From contig CAKOLG010000001.1 of NCBI GenBank assembly GCA_934096175.1, forward strand, positions 62,001 through 126,000: DNA of 64,000 nt, given 5' to 3'. The position numbers were made by a program, and so were the translations under genes. Positions 17,333-26,566 of the stretch are shown here, in pieces. Numbering within the stretch: the first letter of the stretch is position 1; the number at the start of each line of letters is the position of its first letter. The notes beneath the pieces are model-generated. The model was not told the origin of the DNA and ran no database searches. It worked only from the letters and a program-made list of their open reading frames with translations. Origin of the DNA: an uncultured Bacilli bacterium (GTDB lineage: Bacteria; Bacillota_I; Bacilli_A; RF39; UBA660).

Positions 17333-18805
17333 TTATAGCTTTTTCTTTAAAGACATATCAATATCATATTGAACCCTTTGACTTTTAGCCAATTTTAATA
17401 GTTCTTTTTTTAAATCTAATAATTTTTTTGTCATATCAACATAATATTGATGAGGCATTTCTTCTCTTTTCACTTCTGGATATAAAGTAGCCATCTCTTT
17501 TTCACAATACTCAGCTTTACCAAATACTGTTGGGAAATCATAAACCACATTACCATTTAAAATCATTGGTACTTGAAGTTCTCTTACAAAATAATTTTCT
17601 ATACTTAAAGTATTATTACTATCAAGTGGATCTATTAATGTATAACCATTTTTCGGAATATTTTCGTCATATAAAGCAATAACATCACCTAAAGCATACC
17701 CTGTTTTTTGATCAAAAAACCTATAAACTTTTTTATATCCAGGATTTATTGCTTTAATAGCATCATTACTAGCTTTAATTCTTGAATCATATTTATTTTT
17801 TTGTTTCATTGCAACAAGTTTATAAACACAACCAACCCTAGCATGATCAGGTAATACTATATTATCACCAAGCCCTATTGAATCTATTATTGCACCCTGT
17901 TCCTTTAAAGACCTAATTGTTCGCTCATTTAAACCATTAGAAATACAAATTTTAACATCAGGAAATCCTGCTTCTACAAACATTTTTTTTGCTTCTTTAG
18001 ATAAATAAGCTAAATCTCCGCTATCAATACGTATTCCTTTTAACTCATAACCTCTACTTCTTAGATATTGTGCCGTTTTAATCGCATTTGGAACGCCACT
18101 TTTTAAAACATCATAAGTATCAACAAGTAAAACTGTATTATCAGGATATACATCAGCATATGCTTTAAAAGCTTCAAACTCAGTTGCAAAAGAAGTTACA
18201 AAACTGTGTGCAAAAGTTCCACTAACCGGTAAGTTCTTTTCTTTACCTGCCAAAATATTAGAAGTAGCACTACAACCGGCAACTATTGAACAATAACTCG
18301 CTTCAACAGCAGCTTCAGGTCCCATAGCACGACGGGCTCCAAATTCCATAACTGGTATTTCTCCAGCAGCTTCAACAACTCTTCGAGCAGCTGTGGTAAA
18401 ACAAATTCCTTGATTTAAATAAGACAATAAAGCTGTTTCTATTATTTGAGCTTCTATTATAGGCGCCTCAACAGTAACACATGGCTCGCCTCTGAACACT
18501 GGCGTACCATCTAAAATAGCATAAACATTTCCAGTAAACTTAAAATCTCTTAAATAATTTAAAAATTCTTCACTAAATTTATCGGTACTTCTTAAATAAT
18601 CAATATCATCTTTATTAAAATGAATTTCTTTAATAAATTTAATTATATTTTCTACTCCACCCATAATACCGTAACCTTTTCCAAAAGGTTCTTTTCTAAA
18701 AAAAGCATCAAAAACAGCAATTTCATCCTTTTTCCCTGCACTAAAATAAACTTGACTCATTGTAAATTCATACTTATCTACAAGTAATGATAAATTTCTT
18801 TCCAT
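17333..18805 (-). CDS. pncB: Nicotinate phosphoribosyltransferase
   Basis: 490 residues of the bacterial nicotinate phosphoribosyltransferase type: N-terminal DKYEFTMSQVYF, catalytic-barrel segments MEFGARRAMGPEAA, FAHSFV and IRIDSGDLA, and a C-terminal extension. It joins nicotinate to PRPP, giving nicotinate mononucleotide. One base separates it from pncA. Confidence 0.96.
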   Translation of the reverse strand: MERNLSLLVDKYEFTMSQVYFSAGKKDEIAVFDAFFRKEPFGKGYGIMGGVENIIKFIKEIHFNKDDIDYLRSTDKFSEEFLNYLRDFKFTGNVYAILDGTPVFRGEPCVTVEAPIIEAQIIETALLSYLNQGICFTTAARRVVEAAGEIPVMEFGARRAMGPEAAVEASYCSIVAGCSATSNILAGKEKNLPVSGTFAHSFVTSFATEFEAFKAYADVYPDNTVLLVDTYDVLKSGVPNAIKTAQYLRSRGYELKGIRIDSGDLAYLSKEAKKMFVEAGFPDVKICISNGLNERTIRSLKEQGAIIDSIGLGDNIVLPDHARVGCVYKLVAMKQKNKYDSRIKASNDAIKAINPGYKKVYRFFDQKTGYALGDVIALYDENIPKNGYTLIDPLDSNNTLSIENYFVRELQVPMILNGNVVYDFPTVFGKAEYCEKEMATLYPEVKREEMPHQYYVDMTKKLLDLKKELLKLAKSQRVQYDIDMSLKKKL

Positions 18806-18806
18806 C

Positions 18807-19409
18807 TTATATTCCTTCTTTCATTGATTTTACTAATTTTATACCTGTATTTTCCATAACTATATAAGCCCTAGCATTATTTTCTAATCTATCATGCACA
18901 TGAGGTATGTGAAAAGTTTCAACAGCATCCTTTGGTACTATAATATCGATATCCATATTAAATTCGTCAAAAAAATTTCTTAAAGCTATTGCAAAATTTT
19001 GAATACAAATATCAGTACAACACCCAACAATGATAACTCTTTTTAATTTACTCATTTGCATCAACATTTCCATCATACCTGGAGCAAATAAAGCGCAGGT
19101 TGAATTTTTATAAAAAGTTCTTGTCGCATATAGTTCAAAAATTTGTAATTTTTTTATTACTTTTCTTTCCTCTTCATTATCACAATGATGATTATATCTT
19201 TTAAGCTCAACACTTTTCTCAGTATGAAAGTCATTCACCAGGAAAAAGCCCTCATTATTTCTTAAAGTATTTTTTATAATTTCAATTATTGTTGGCACAA
19301 TATGTTCAATAGTTGGATCAGCTAATTTGCCATTTTCACAAAAACCAACATTCATATCAATCATAAAAACTGCTTCTGTCATCTCGTCAATTCTTTTTTT
19401 ATTATTCAT
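18807..19409 (-). CDS. pncA: Nicotinamidase-like cysteine hydrolase
   Basis: 200 residues of the isochorismatase fold. Asp of MIDMNVGF, VNDFHTEK for metal binding, and the nucleophile Cys in VGCCTDICIQNFA. Next to pncB, the most likely reaction is nicotinamide to nicotinate. The Lys of the triad and the exact metal set were not checked by alignment. AAAGGAGG precedes the ATG. First gene of the operon. Confidence 0.88.
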   Translation of the reverse strand: MNNKKRIDEMTEAVFMIDMNVGFCENGKLADPTIEHIVPTIIEIIKNTLRNNEGFFLVNDFHTEKSVELKRYNHHCDNEEERKVIKKLQIFELYATRTFYKNSTCALFAPGMMEMLMQMSKLKRVIIVGCCTDICIQNFAIALRNFFDEFNMDIDIIVPKDAVETFHIPHVHDRLENNARAYIVMENTGIKLVKSMKEGI

Positions 19410-19487
19410 AAATCATCTTTCCTCCTTTGTGATAATATCATTTTGTTAATATCACATTTATTTTTTAAAGCAGATATTTTCCGCTTT

Positions 19488-19510
19488 GTTATTAACATTA
19501 TATTAATAAG
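19488..19510. promoter_or_regulatory. Putative NrtR operator of the pncA operon
   Basis: GTTATTAA-CATTATA-TTAATAAG, identical over 22 of 23 bases to the site before nadD and placed the same way over the -10 box. Confidence 0.8.
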
Positions 19511-19525
19511 TGTTATAAAAGTCAA
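19497..19525 (-). promoter_or_regulatory. Promoter of pncA-pncB-nudix-nadE
   Basis: TTGACT (19520-19525), 17 bp, TATAAT (19497-19502). The 5' leader also has a GTGATA/TATCAC dyad just before the pncA ribosome site. Confidence 0.9.
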
Positions 19526-19544
19526 CTACTTTTTAACAAAATAT

Positions 19545-19573
19545 TAAAAAGAAATAGATTTTACTCTATTTCT
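19545..19573 (-). terminator. Terminator of the split amidase gene
   Basis: AGAAATAGA/TCTATTTCT stem followed on the minus strand by UUUUU. Confidence 0.8.
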
Positions 19574-20522
19574 ATGGTAATTGTAATATTTGACCAATAC
19601 TTAAGTTAGTAGTTGGCAAATTATTTAAATTGATAATTTCAGTTACTGTTGTGCCATTATTTTGAGCTATTTTATATAAATTATCGCCACTTTTTACAAC
19701 ATATGTTTTTCCTGAACCACTTGTACTTTTTGGAATCAATAATTTCTGGCCTATACTTAATAAATTAGTATTTAAATTGTTAATATCTTTCAATTTATCA
19801 ACAGATATTCCATTTTTATTAGCAATTGTCCATAAAGTATCACCACTTTTTACAATATAAGTATTATAATCACTTGACGAATTAATATCTCCAGTACCAC
19901 TAACAAGTAATTTTTGATTAATTGTTAAATTATTTGATTTTAAATTATTCATTGATTTCAATTCATCAACTGTTAGTCCATATTGCTTAGCTATACCATA
20001 TAACGTATCACCAGATTTAACAGTATAATATACTCCAACTTCTTCACTTGAACTTGTATCTTTAACCAACAATTTTTGACCAACACTTAACATATTGCTA
20101 CTTAAATTATTTAACTGTTTTAATTTATCAACGGTTAAACCATACTTTCTAGCAACGCTCCATAAACTATCGCCCTTTTGAACAATATAATAATTTTCAT
20201 TTAATACAGGACCATTATAACTATATGGAACTCCAACAAACCCAGCAATTGCTTTAACTACAGCTTCAGCATAATCTTGCCAATACTTTTTTAATAATTC
20301 TGCATCAGCAGCATTATCCAAAAAGCCATATTCAACTATTACTGCTTCAGTATCACCCGTATTACGATGAATAAAATAATAATCTTTACTAGAATCACTA
20401 GGGTATCTTCTTTGATAATACTTCCTTACTTCTCTTCCACCATTTTCTAATTCATTAGCTATTCTTTTACTAAAAGCATCAGTATCACGTAAAGCATATA
20501 TAATTTCGGCGCCTTCGCCACC
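19572..20522 (-). pseudogene. C-terminal part of a LysM amidase, cut by the integrated element
   Basis: About 316 residues. The first 100 are the C-terminal half of an Amidase_3 N-acetylmuramoyl-L-alanine amidase ([17 protein letters not shown], then [11 protein letters not shown] with the last zinc-site Glu). Four LysM peptidoglycan-binding repeats follow (each like [20 protein letters not shown]). No start codon precedes this part; the frame runs into the att site and stops at 20532. The N-terminal half lies 10.8 kb away at 31326-31580, in frame: joining the two gives 401 residues. Confidence 0.93.
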
Positions 20523-20543
20523 TGGTGATAATCAATGTGTAAC
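20518..20543. other. Left attachment site of the element
   Basis: CCACC core (20518-20522) followed by a 21-bp arm (20523-20543) that is the inverted partner (19 of 21) of the arm at 31303-31323. The arm reaches the stop codon of the FtsZ-like gene. Confidence 0.9.
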
Positions 20544-21205
20544 TATTTTTTATTTTCTAATTCTTCTTCTATAGAATTTATAATTTTTAATATTTCTTCA
20601 ATTTCTCTTTTATTTAATTTATCAAATAATGAAGTAAGTGAACTATCTGATTTTTTCTTATTATTTACACTTTCAGCATCTATGACAACTAATTTATCAA
20701 TAATATTATTTCTTTCTAATTTTTGAAGTTCTTTTACGGATTTAACTACGACATTAGGATCTTTAAATACCATTTCAAAGTTAAAAGGCGTGGTAACTAC
20801 AACATAAACTTTTATTTTTGCAGATCTATCATCATTTATCTTTTTTATTAATTTTGCAATTAATGGTACACAAGCAGTACCAGTCCCATGACTCAAGCCT
20901 GCTACTAATATTATATGATCAGCGGGGCCATAAATAATATTTTCTACTTCATCTATATCCTCATTAAAACATTTTTTTGCAATTTCAAGATTACAATTAG
21001 ATTTAAGACCTTTATTAGTTTTAAGCCCTAAAACTATCTTAGTATCTGATAACGGAAAAGTTTTATATTCAGTTGTAATACTTATTAAATGATATTTACA
21101 GCCACTTTCAAATAACTCATTAATAACATTACTACCACCACCGCCTATTCCAATAATTTTTATACCTTCTTTTTTTTCAAAATCAAATATTCTTCTTATG
21201 ATCAT
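20543..21205 (-). CDS. FtsZ-like GTPase-domain protein (tubulin family), element-borne
   Basis: 220 residues. IIGIGGGGSNVINELFESG (18-36) matches the FtsZ start, and VAGLSHGTGTACVPLIAKL matches the tubulin signature region GGGTGTG, here changed to SHGTGTA. VVVTTPFNFE corresponds to FtsZ VVTKPFxFE. It stops about 220 residues in with a charged helix and has no C-terminal polymerisation domain. It may bind GTP and either cap host FtsZ or act in element maintenance; both are inference. AGGTGAT before the ATG, 10 bases after the Bro-N gene. Confidence 0.8.
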   Translation of the reverse strand: MIIRRIFDFEKKEGIKIIGIGGGGSNVINELFESGCKYHLISITTEYKTFPLSDTKIVLGLKTNKGLKSNCNLEIAKKCFNEDIDEVENIIYGPADHIILVAGLSHGTGTACVPLIAKLIKKINDDRSAKIKVYVVVTTPFNFEMVFKDPNVVVKSVKELQKLERNNIIDKLVVIDAESVNNKKKSDSSLTSLFDKLNKREIEEILKIINSIEEELENKK

Positions 21206-21215
21206 AACTTATCAC

Positions 21216-22067
21216 CTACTTCATTTCGATTTCTTTTTCATCAGTATATTCATAATTTAATCTATTTTGTTTAGTAACAACCGATTCTCCTAAATTTCTT
21301 TCTATATCTTCTCTCGCCACTTTTGCTGCGTGTCCACCCATTCTAGCAACTTCTTTATTTTGTTCTAAACCTTGTGGTTTATGTTTTTCGGCAAGTCTTT
21401 TTGTAGTTTCTTCTGATAAATCTGCTAATATTATTTCAATATTATCCATGTTATCTCTTAAGGATTCCTTACGAAGCCCTTTATACTCTTTATATTCTTT
21501 AGCAGTCATACCAGACCAACTTTTATAGATTTCATTAGTTAGTATAGCATATTCTTTACCTTCAGTTATACCATTTTCTTGCCAGATATCAGTTAATTCT
21601 TTTCTATCCTGGATTCCTTTTAATCTTTTAGCAATCCATTTTTCATCATATCCTTTAGTGCGATATATATCCATAGCCCTTTGTGCTGCAAGTGATGGAT
21701 CAAATACTTCATCTATTCTTTCCCTTCCTAATTTAGCTAGCCAAACCTTTATTGGTTCTGCATTTTTACTAGGTATAGATTCTATTATTCTAAACATTCC
21801 TTCAATATCACACACATCTGTAAGTCGATATTTACCATCTTGTGCTTTTAATTTTAAAGCGTGACAATTTGTCACGGTTTCATTTCCTTCTTCTTTTAAA
21901 CGCTGCTTAAGTTTTCTCCAATAGGCTTGCTTATCCTTACTTTCTGAAATAACTCCAACAAAATCAACAACACTTATAAAATATTTTTCTTGTTCCTTAT
22001 CCCAAACAGTTCTAATTGTTTCATTATTAAATATTTTATTTACTAAGTGCATTTTATCTTGATTCAT
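21216..22067 (-). CDS. Bro-N domain antirepressor-like protein
   Basis: 283 residues. The N-terminal segment (FNNETIRTVWDKEQEKYFIS, VVDFVGVISES, YWRKLKQRL, LTDVCDIEGMFRIIESIPS) is a BRO-N domain as in phage antirepressors; the C-terminal half has DinD-like features (GLRKESLRDNM, MGGHAAKVAREDIE, LGESVV). Such proteins act on repressors of mobile elements after damage. The ATG at 22067 has AAGGAGG six bases upstream. In one unit with the FtsZ-like gene. Confidence 0.8.
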   Translation of the reverse strand: MNQDKMHLVNKIFNNETIRTVWDKEQEKYFISVVDFVGVISESKDKQAYWRKLKQRLKEEGNETVTNCHALKLKAQDGKYRLTDVCDIEGMFRIIESIPSKNAEPIKVWLAKLGRERIDEVFDPSLAAQRAMDIYRTKGYDEKWIAKRLKGIQDRKELTDIWQENGITEGKEYAILTNEIYKSWSGMTAKEYKEYKGLRKESLRDNMDNIEIILADLSEETTKRLAEKHKPQGLEQNKEVARMGGHAAKVAREDIERNLGESVVTKQNRLNYEYTDEKEIEMK

Positions 22068-22181
22068 AAGATACCTCCTTTGCTGTATATATCGTATCAA
22101 ACATTTGTTCTTGTTTCAATATCTGTATAAGTAGTTTATCAATTTTCTATGTATAACCTCGTCGCAACGTGCGACAAAGTT

Positions 22182-23762
22182 CTAATTATTCAATATACTA
22201 AATTTATAGATAATTTCTATGTTTCTATCTTTATCTATAATAATTTTATCTATCAAGGTCCCAATTAACTCTCTTGATAGATTATCAATATCAATTAATT
22301 CTCTTATTTTACCTTCGTAATTTTTTAACTCATTCTTATTAATCTTTTTATCATTTTTTGCATCTTGTAGACTTTGAACTTTTTCTCTTATTCTAACTAG
22401 AGAATTTTCTGTTTCTCTAGAAATTCTTAAATACATTTCTTCAGATACTATGCCATTAAATTTATCTTGATACAACATATCTAATTTGCTAATTAATGCT
22501 TTTTCTTGCTTTCTTAAATCATTTATATTGTTGTTAACTTCACTATTATCTTTTTTATTAATACTTTTAGATATTTCTGATATATCTAATTTATTTAAAT
22601 ACTTTTTACAAGTATTTCTAATAACTTCTAGCAATGCTTCCTCTAGTTTTTCATACGGACTGAAATGAGGTTCACACAGTCTTCTTTTAGGATCTCTTGA
22701 ATATCTATTGCAATTAATACTCCAATAATCATGATTTTTTCTATAAGAAATTGTTAAAGTATTGCCACATTCCTTACAATATAATAAATTTTCGAATAAC
22801 CTTTTTTCTCTCTTAGTAATAGTAGTCTTAGTAGTTCTTTTAACATTATTTTGAATACTTTCAAATATAAACCTATCTACTAATGGTTCATGGGTATTTT
22901 TAACAATATCCCAATTACTTTTCGGCAATGATTTTTTCTTTTTGGATTTATATGATACTTTAGTTTGTACACTTTGTACCATATCCCCTACATACATTTG
23001 ATTTTTTAAAATCTTTTTAACAGAAGAAATAGTCCATACAGGATTATATTTAGCTTTTGAATTAGGATTCTTTCTCTTCAAACTACTAGGTGTTTTTATA
23101 TTATTATCATTCAAATAAGTAGTTATTTCAGAAAGTCCTATACCGTTATAAGCCATATCAAATATCTTTTTTACTACCCATGCATACTCTGGATCTGGTA
23201 TTAAATGCCCTTTATCATTTGGATCTCTTAAATATCCATAACTTGGAGCACTTCCAATAAATTTGCCATTTCTTCTTTTGTCATTTAAAACATTACGAAT
23301 TTTAATAGAATTTTGTTTACTATAATAATCATTACAAGCAAATAACCATGTTGCTGAATCATTACTTGCTTGATTAATTGCATTGTCGTATCCTTCCAAC
23401 ATAGAAATAAATCTTATTCCATTTTCTGGAAAGAAAGTTTCAACATAATATCCTGTTAAAATATGATCTCTACCTAATCTTGATAAGTCTTTTACTACTA
23501 CAAGATTAATTCTTTTAGCTTTAATATCTGTGAGTAATCTTTGAAATCCCGGTCTATCAAAAGTAGTACCAGAATATCCATCATCTACATATTCATCTAC
23601 AAAAATAAATCCTTTTTCTTTAATAAAATTCATTAGTATATTTCTTTGATTAAGGACACTCTCACTTTCAGATTCGTAAGATTTTCCTTCATCAGCTTCT
23701 GATAATCTTATATAAATTCCTGCTTTGTAGTAATCTGGCGTCACATTTAAAGTGTTATACAA
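22182..23762 (-). CDS. Large serine recombinase (integrase)
   Basis: 526 residues. The resolvase domain has the catalytic Ser in AGIYIRLSEADEG (Ser21), YVDDGYSGTTFDRPGF and KDLSRLGRDHI. The recombinase domain and a zinc ribbon (YCKECGNTL ... CNRYS ... LCEPHF) follow, then a coiled coil. It would cut attP and attB and exchange strands at a 2-bp core. A TTG start at 23762 fits AAAGGAG with 7 bp spacing. It is the only recombinase in the element and so the probable cause of the insertion. Confidence 0.96.
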   Translation of the reverse strand: MYNTLNVTPDYYKAGIYIRLSEADEGKSYESESESVLNQRNILMNFIKEKGFIFVDEYVDDGYSGTTFDRPGFQRLLTDIKAKRINLVVVKDLSRLGRDHILTGYYVETFFPENGIRFISMLEGYDNAINQASNDSATWLFACNDYYSKQNSIKIRNVLNDKRRNGKFIGSAPSYGYLRDPNDKGHLIPDPEYAWVVKKIFDMAYNGIGLSEITTYLNDNNIKTPSSLKRKNPNSKAKYNPVWTISSVKKILKNQMYVGDMVQSVQTKVSYKSKKKKSLPKSNWDIVKNTHEPLVDRFIFESIQNNVKRTTKTTITKREKRLFENLLYCKECGNTLTISYRKNHDYWSINCNRYSRDPKRRLCEPHFSPYEKLEEALLEVIRNTCKKYLNKLDISEISKSINKKDNSEVNNNINDLRKQEKALISKLDMLYQDKFNGIVSEEMYLRISRETENSLVRIREKVQSLQDAKNDKKINKNELKNYEGKIRELIDIDNLSRELIGTLIDKIIIDKDRNIEIIYKFSILNN

Positions 23763-23840
23763 GCTTACTCTCCTTTCCTTGTAGTATAACAACTAAAGCC
23801 AATTAAATTATAGCATACAAATTTAATTTGGCTCATTGTA

Positions 23841-23933
23841 TCAGTCACTGTTTACCTTACTTTTAATAAATTTAATTACCAGTTCATTAAAATTAGGAGA
23901 ATCATCTTTGAAAGTTTCTATTATATTAAACAT
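23841..23933 (-). CDS. Very small protein, 30 residues
   Basis: MFNIIETFKDDSPNFNELVI and a short basic tail, stop TGA. A GAGGTGG ribosome site lies just before the ATG. Position between the winged-helix and recombinase genes. No family recognised; it could be a leader peptide. Confidence 0.5.
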   Translation of the reverse strand: MFNIIETFKDDSPNFNELVIKFIKSKVNSD

Positions 23934-23966
23934 AAGCCACCTCATTTAAGTTTATGAGTGTCTTTA

Positions 23967-24493
23967 TCAATTTATATCTTCCTTCACTCTTTTAAAACTT
24001 TCCAACATTTTCTCTATCTCTTCTTGTTCTTCCTTAGTTGCTTTTTAGATTCAATAGGTTCACCATGCCAGTATTCAACACCAAATTCATCAACATAATG
24101 AATTTTGTCTAATATATCTTTTTTATTTTTATTATATTTATTATAATGGTTAAAATTATTTTGAATACTAGTATTAGTATTTCTTTGAATATTTGTTATT
24201 CTTTTCTTTAATACCTCGGATAATTTAATTATCCTCTTTGAATTATTTGTTTCACTATTATTAATTTCTATATCAATATATCCATTTTTTGATAAACTAC
24301 TTATACTTTTTGATACAGTTGGTTTGGTACAATCAAACTTCTTCATAAAATACCTATTAGTAGGCCAACAATAACCATTTTTCTTACATAGTGACACTAT
24401 GTCTATTAATAATATTCTCTCAAAGTAAGTTAATCTATTATCTCCTAATACTGATTCTGGTAATACTAAACTTATAAATGACTCTTTTTCCAT
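23967..24493 (-). CDS. Winged-helix replication-type protein, probable frameshift near its end
   Basis: The frame that starts at 24493 (GGAGAAATA upstream) ends at 24014 after 159 residues. It carries a HTH_36-like winged helix (LTYFERILLIDIVSLCKKNG, FMKKFDCTKPTVSKSISSL) as in replication-initiation proteins of small elements. After ESKK the frame gives a poor tail, but a shift of -1 at the TCTAAAAAG run reads on as ATKEEQEEIEKMLESFKRVK to a TGA at 23967. One lost A in the run, or slippage, would explain it. Confidence 0.65.
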
Positions 24494-24855
24494 TATTTCT
24501 CCAATATAAGATTATCAAGTTTAGTAGTTCCATATTGTCCTCTTTTCTTTACCAGTTTTTTTAGGAACACATAAAAAGAACTGAACACATTAGTCCACAA
24601 CAAAAATAAGGGAATATTCCAATCTTTTTTTTTGGATTAATATGTATTCAGTTCTTCACTGATTAATTATCATACATTATTCTTTAATGTATAATAAAGC
24701 ATTCTAATTTCTTTTTAATATTTACTATTTTATATTTATATATGTTTATATGTAATAGTCACATTCCCGTATGACTATTATAATTATAACACTAATTATT
24801 TTATTTTCAATAAGTAATCGCTCAACAAAAAATAATATGGATTTTATAATTTCAA
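24494..24855. other. Non-coding region rich in inverted repeats
   Basis: 362 bases without a gene. Three dyads: a long one (24576-24596 with 24634-24656, about 20 pairs) around a GGAATATTCC palindrome and a run of nine T; TACATTA/TAATGTA (24673-24679, 24685-24691); and TAATAGTCA/TGACTATTA (24753-24761, 24772-24780). It lies just upstream of the winged-helix gene, so an origin, transfer site, operator or structured RNA are possible. Confidence 0.6.
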
Positions 24856-26454
24856 TTATTCATAATAATTGATTACTACAATTGGTTTATAATTAGCCGA
24901 TACAACTTTATTTGCCCAGTCAACTAATTTGTTTAAAAACATTATTGAATCTAACTGTAATATATCTATTTGATTATTACTATTATGAATTTTTTTCTTT
25001 CCCTTAATATATAACCATAGACCTATTTTTTTTACTTTTTTATATTCTTCTATAAGTGGGTCTTTATCATATGTTCTAGACATAAAAGCATCAACAGTTA
25101 AATTTGATTGGTCAATTGCATAACAAAAATCCCTAGGACTACCTATTTTTACTGCAAATATAACATCATCTATTTTTCCTAAGTCAGCTATTTCAATCTT
25201 ATAATTTCGCCCTTTGTTTACATCAACTAAATTCCTATCTAAATTATCATATGCATATTTTTTACTTAACACATCGTTTATAGCTTTTTCTCTATATGTA
25301 ACAATATGATTTTCCTTGCTCTCTTTATTTTCTTTAATATCTACATAATTATTATCATTTAAGTATTCTTCATACCATTTACTAGATTTATCATTGGACA
25401 TATCATAACTTACAAAATCTATTAGTTCTAATCCATCCTTTATATTTTGATAAAAATCATTATTATAATAATAAATATCACCATCATATATTACATAGTT
25501 TGTATTTTCAAAACTAAAATCATATGTTACCACTTCTTTTAACGATCTAGAAAAAGATGCATCACCATCTGAAATATACTTAATTTTAATATAATCTAAT
25601 ATTTTTTCAGTCTTAATATTATTTTTATCTATAAAATTTCTGACAACATCAGTATTTAATACTGATATTTCTTCTTTTTTATTGATATAAACTAGTTGTA
25701 GCCTAAAATTGTCATCAAAATATATGGAACTTCCTAATATATTCATTTCTTCTAATGAAAAATTAGCATCCTTTATATTATTCATAAAATTAATATTTAA
25801 ATAATCCCATATTCTTGTCTTTAGTTCATCATCAGTAACTTTAACAAATAATGGTATTGGTCTTTTATCATTTCTATTTTCAATATTTTTTATAATTGAT
25901 AATATTTCAGAAATGTTATCTATACTTTTATCTAAGTTCAATTTTAAAGACTTACCAATAGTTATGCTTTTTCCTAATTGCTCTATCTCATCCGGAATTA
26001 TTTCTAGATTTACCACTGATTCTCCCCTATCTAAAACAATAATATCTGAATTAGACATTGTTTTAACTAAACTGCTTGTACTACCATTTAAAAATTTTGC
26101 TGCTTTTCTTTTCACTTTTGATACATCTACACGTTTAGCAATATTCATAGCAAAATCTGTATCACAATATTTTTGTACAAGGGTACTACTCATTCCATAT
26201 GTAACTGCATAAAAATCCACAGCTGATTCAATTAAAAGAATTCCTTTTAAACTATCCTTATCAACAGTGATATCTATATTAAATTCATTTAATATATTTT
26301 GCCATGATATTTTAGAGCTATCCTTCTTACTATAATACAAATTTAAACAATAATCATCAACTTGTTTTTCTACTTTACTTTTAATATAATTATTGCTCAT
26401 CATTTCTTTAAATAATCCATCTTTATCCTTAATTCTAAAAATATTATACTGCAT
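24856..26454 (-). CDS. TIGR04141/DUF6119-like sporadically distributed protein
   Basis: 532 residues, no signal or membrane segment. The middle block (DFYAVTYGMSSTLVQ, FAMNIAKRVDVSKVKRKAAK, LGKSITIGKSLKLNL) is reminiscent of the TIGR04141/DUF6119 family, which is scattered among genomes and often next to restriction-modification genes. The biochemical role is unknown; a defence role is inferred. AGTAGGAGG precedes the ATG. A terminator separates it from the restriction genes, so it is probably its own unit. Confidence 0.65.
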   Translation of the reverse strand: MQYNIFRIKDKDGLFKEMMSNNYIKSKVEKQVDDYCLNLYYSKKDSSKISWQNILNEFNIDITVDKDSLKGILLIESAVDFYAVTYGMSSTLVQKYCDTDFAMNIAKRVDVSKVKRKAAKFLNGSTSSLVKTMSNSDIIVLDRGESVVNLEIIPDEIEQLGKSITIGKSLKLNLDKSIDNISEILSIIKNIENRNDKRPIPLFVKVTDDELKTRIWDYLNINFMNNIKDANFSLEEMNILGSSIYFDDNFRLQLVYINKKEEISVLNTDVVRNFIDKNNIKTEKILDYIKIKYISDGDASFSRSLKEVVTYDFSFENTNYVIYDGDIYYYNNDFYQNIKDGLELIDFVSYDMSNDKSSKWYEEYLNDNNYVDIKENKESKENHIVTYREKAINDVLSKKYAYDNLDRNLVDVNKGRNYKIEIADLGKIDDVIFAVKIGSPRDFCYAIDQSNLTVDAFMSRTYDKDPLIEEYKKVKKIGLWLYIKGKKKIHNSNNQIDILQLDSIMFLNKLVDWANKVVSANYKPIVVINYYE

Positions 26455-26470
26455 AAAAACCTCCTACTAT

Positions 26471-26514
26471 AAAAAAAAGACGCAATACAAAACTATAAGC
26501 CTGTACTAGCGTCT
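26471..26514 (-). terminator. Terminator after the specificity gene
   Basis: AGACGC/GCGTCT outer stem with an inner GTACA/TTGTA pairing and eight U on the minus strand. Confidence 0.8.
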
Positions 26515-26566
26515 CCTTTTTTCTTTGATATATTATAACATTTATATTTTAAAATATAAATATTTT

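Noticed and set aside
19572..20321. The LysM protein as a complete gene starting at MDNAADAEL
   Set aside because: Amidase_3 sequence continues in frame upstream of this Met to the att site, and no ribosome site precedes it.
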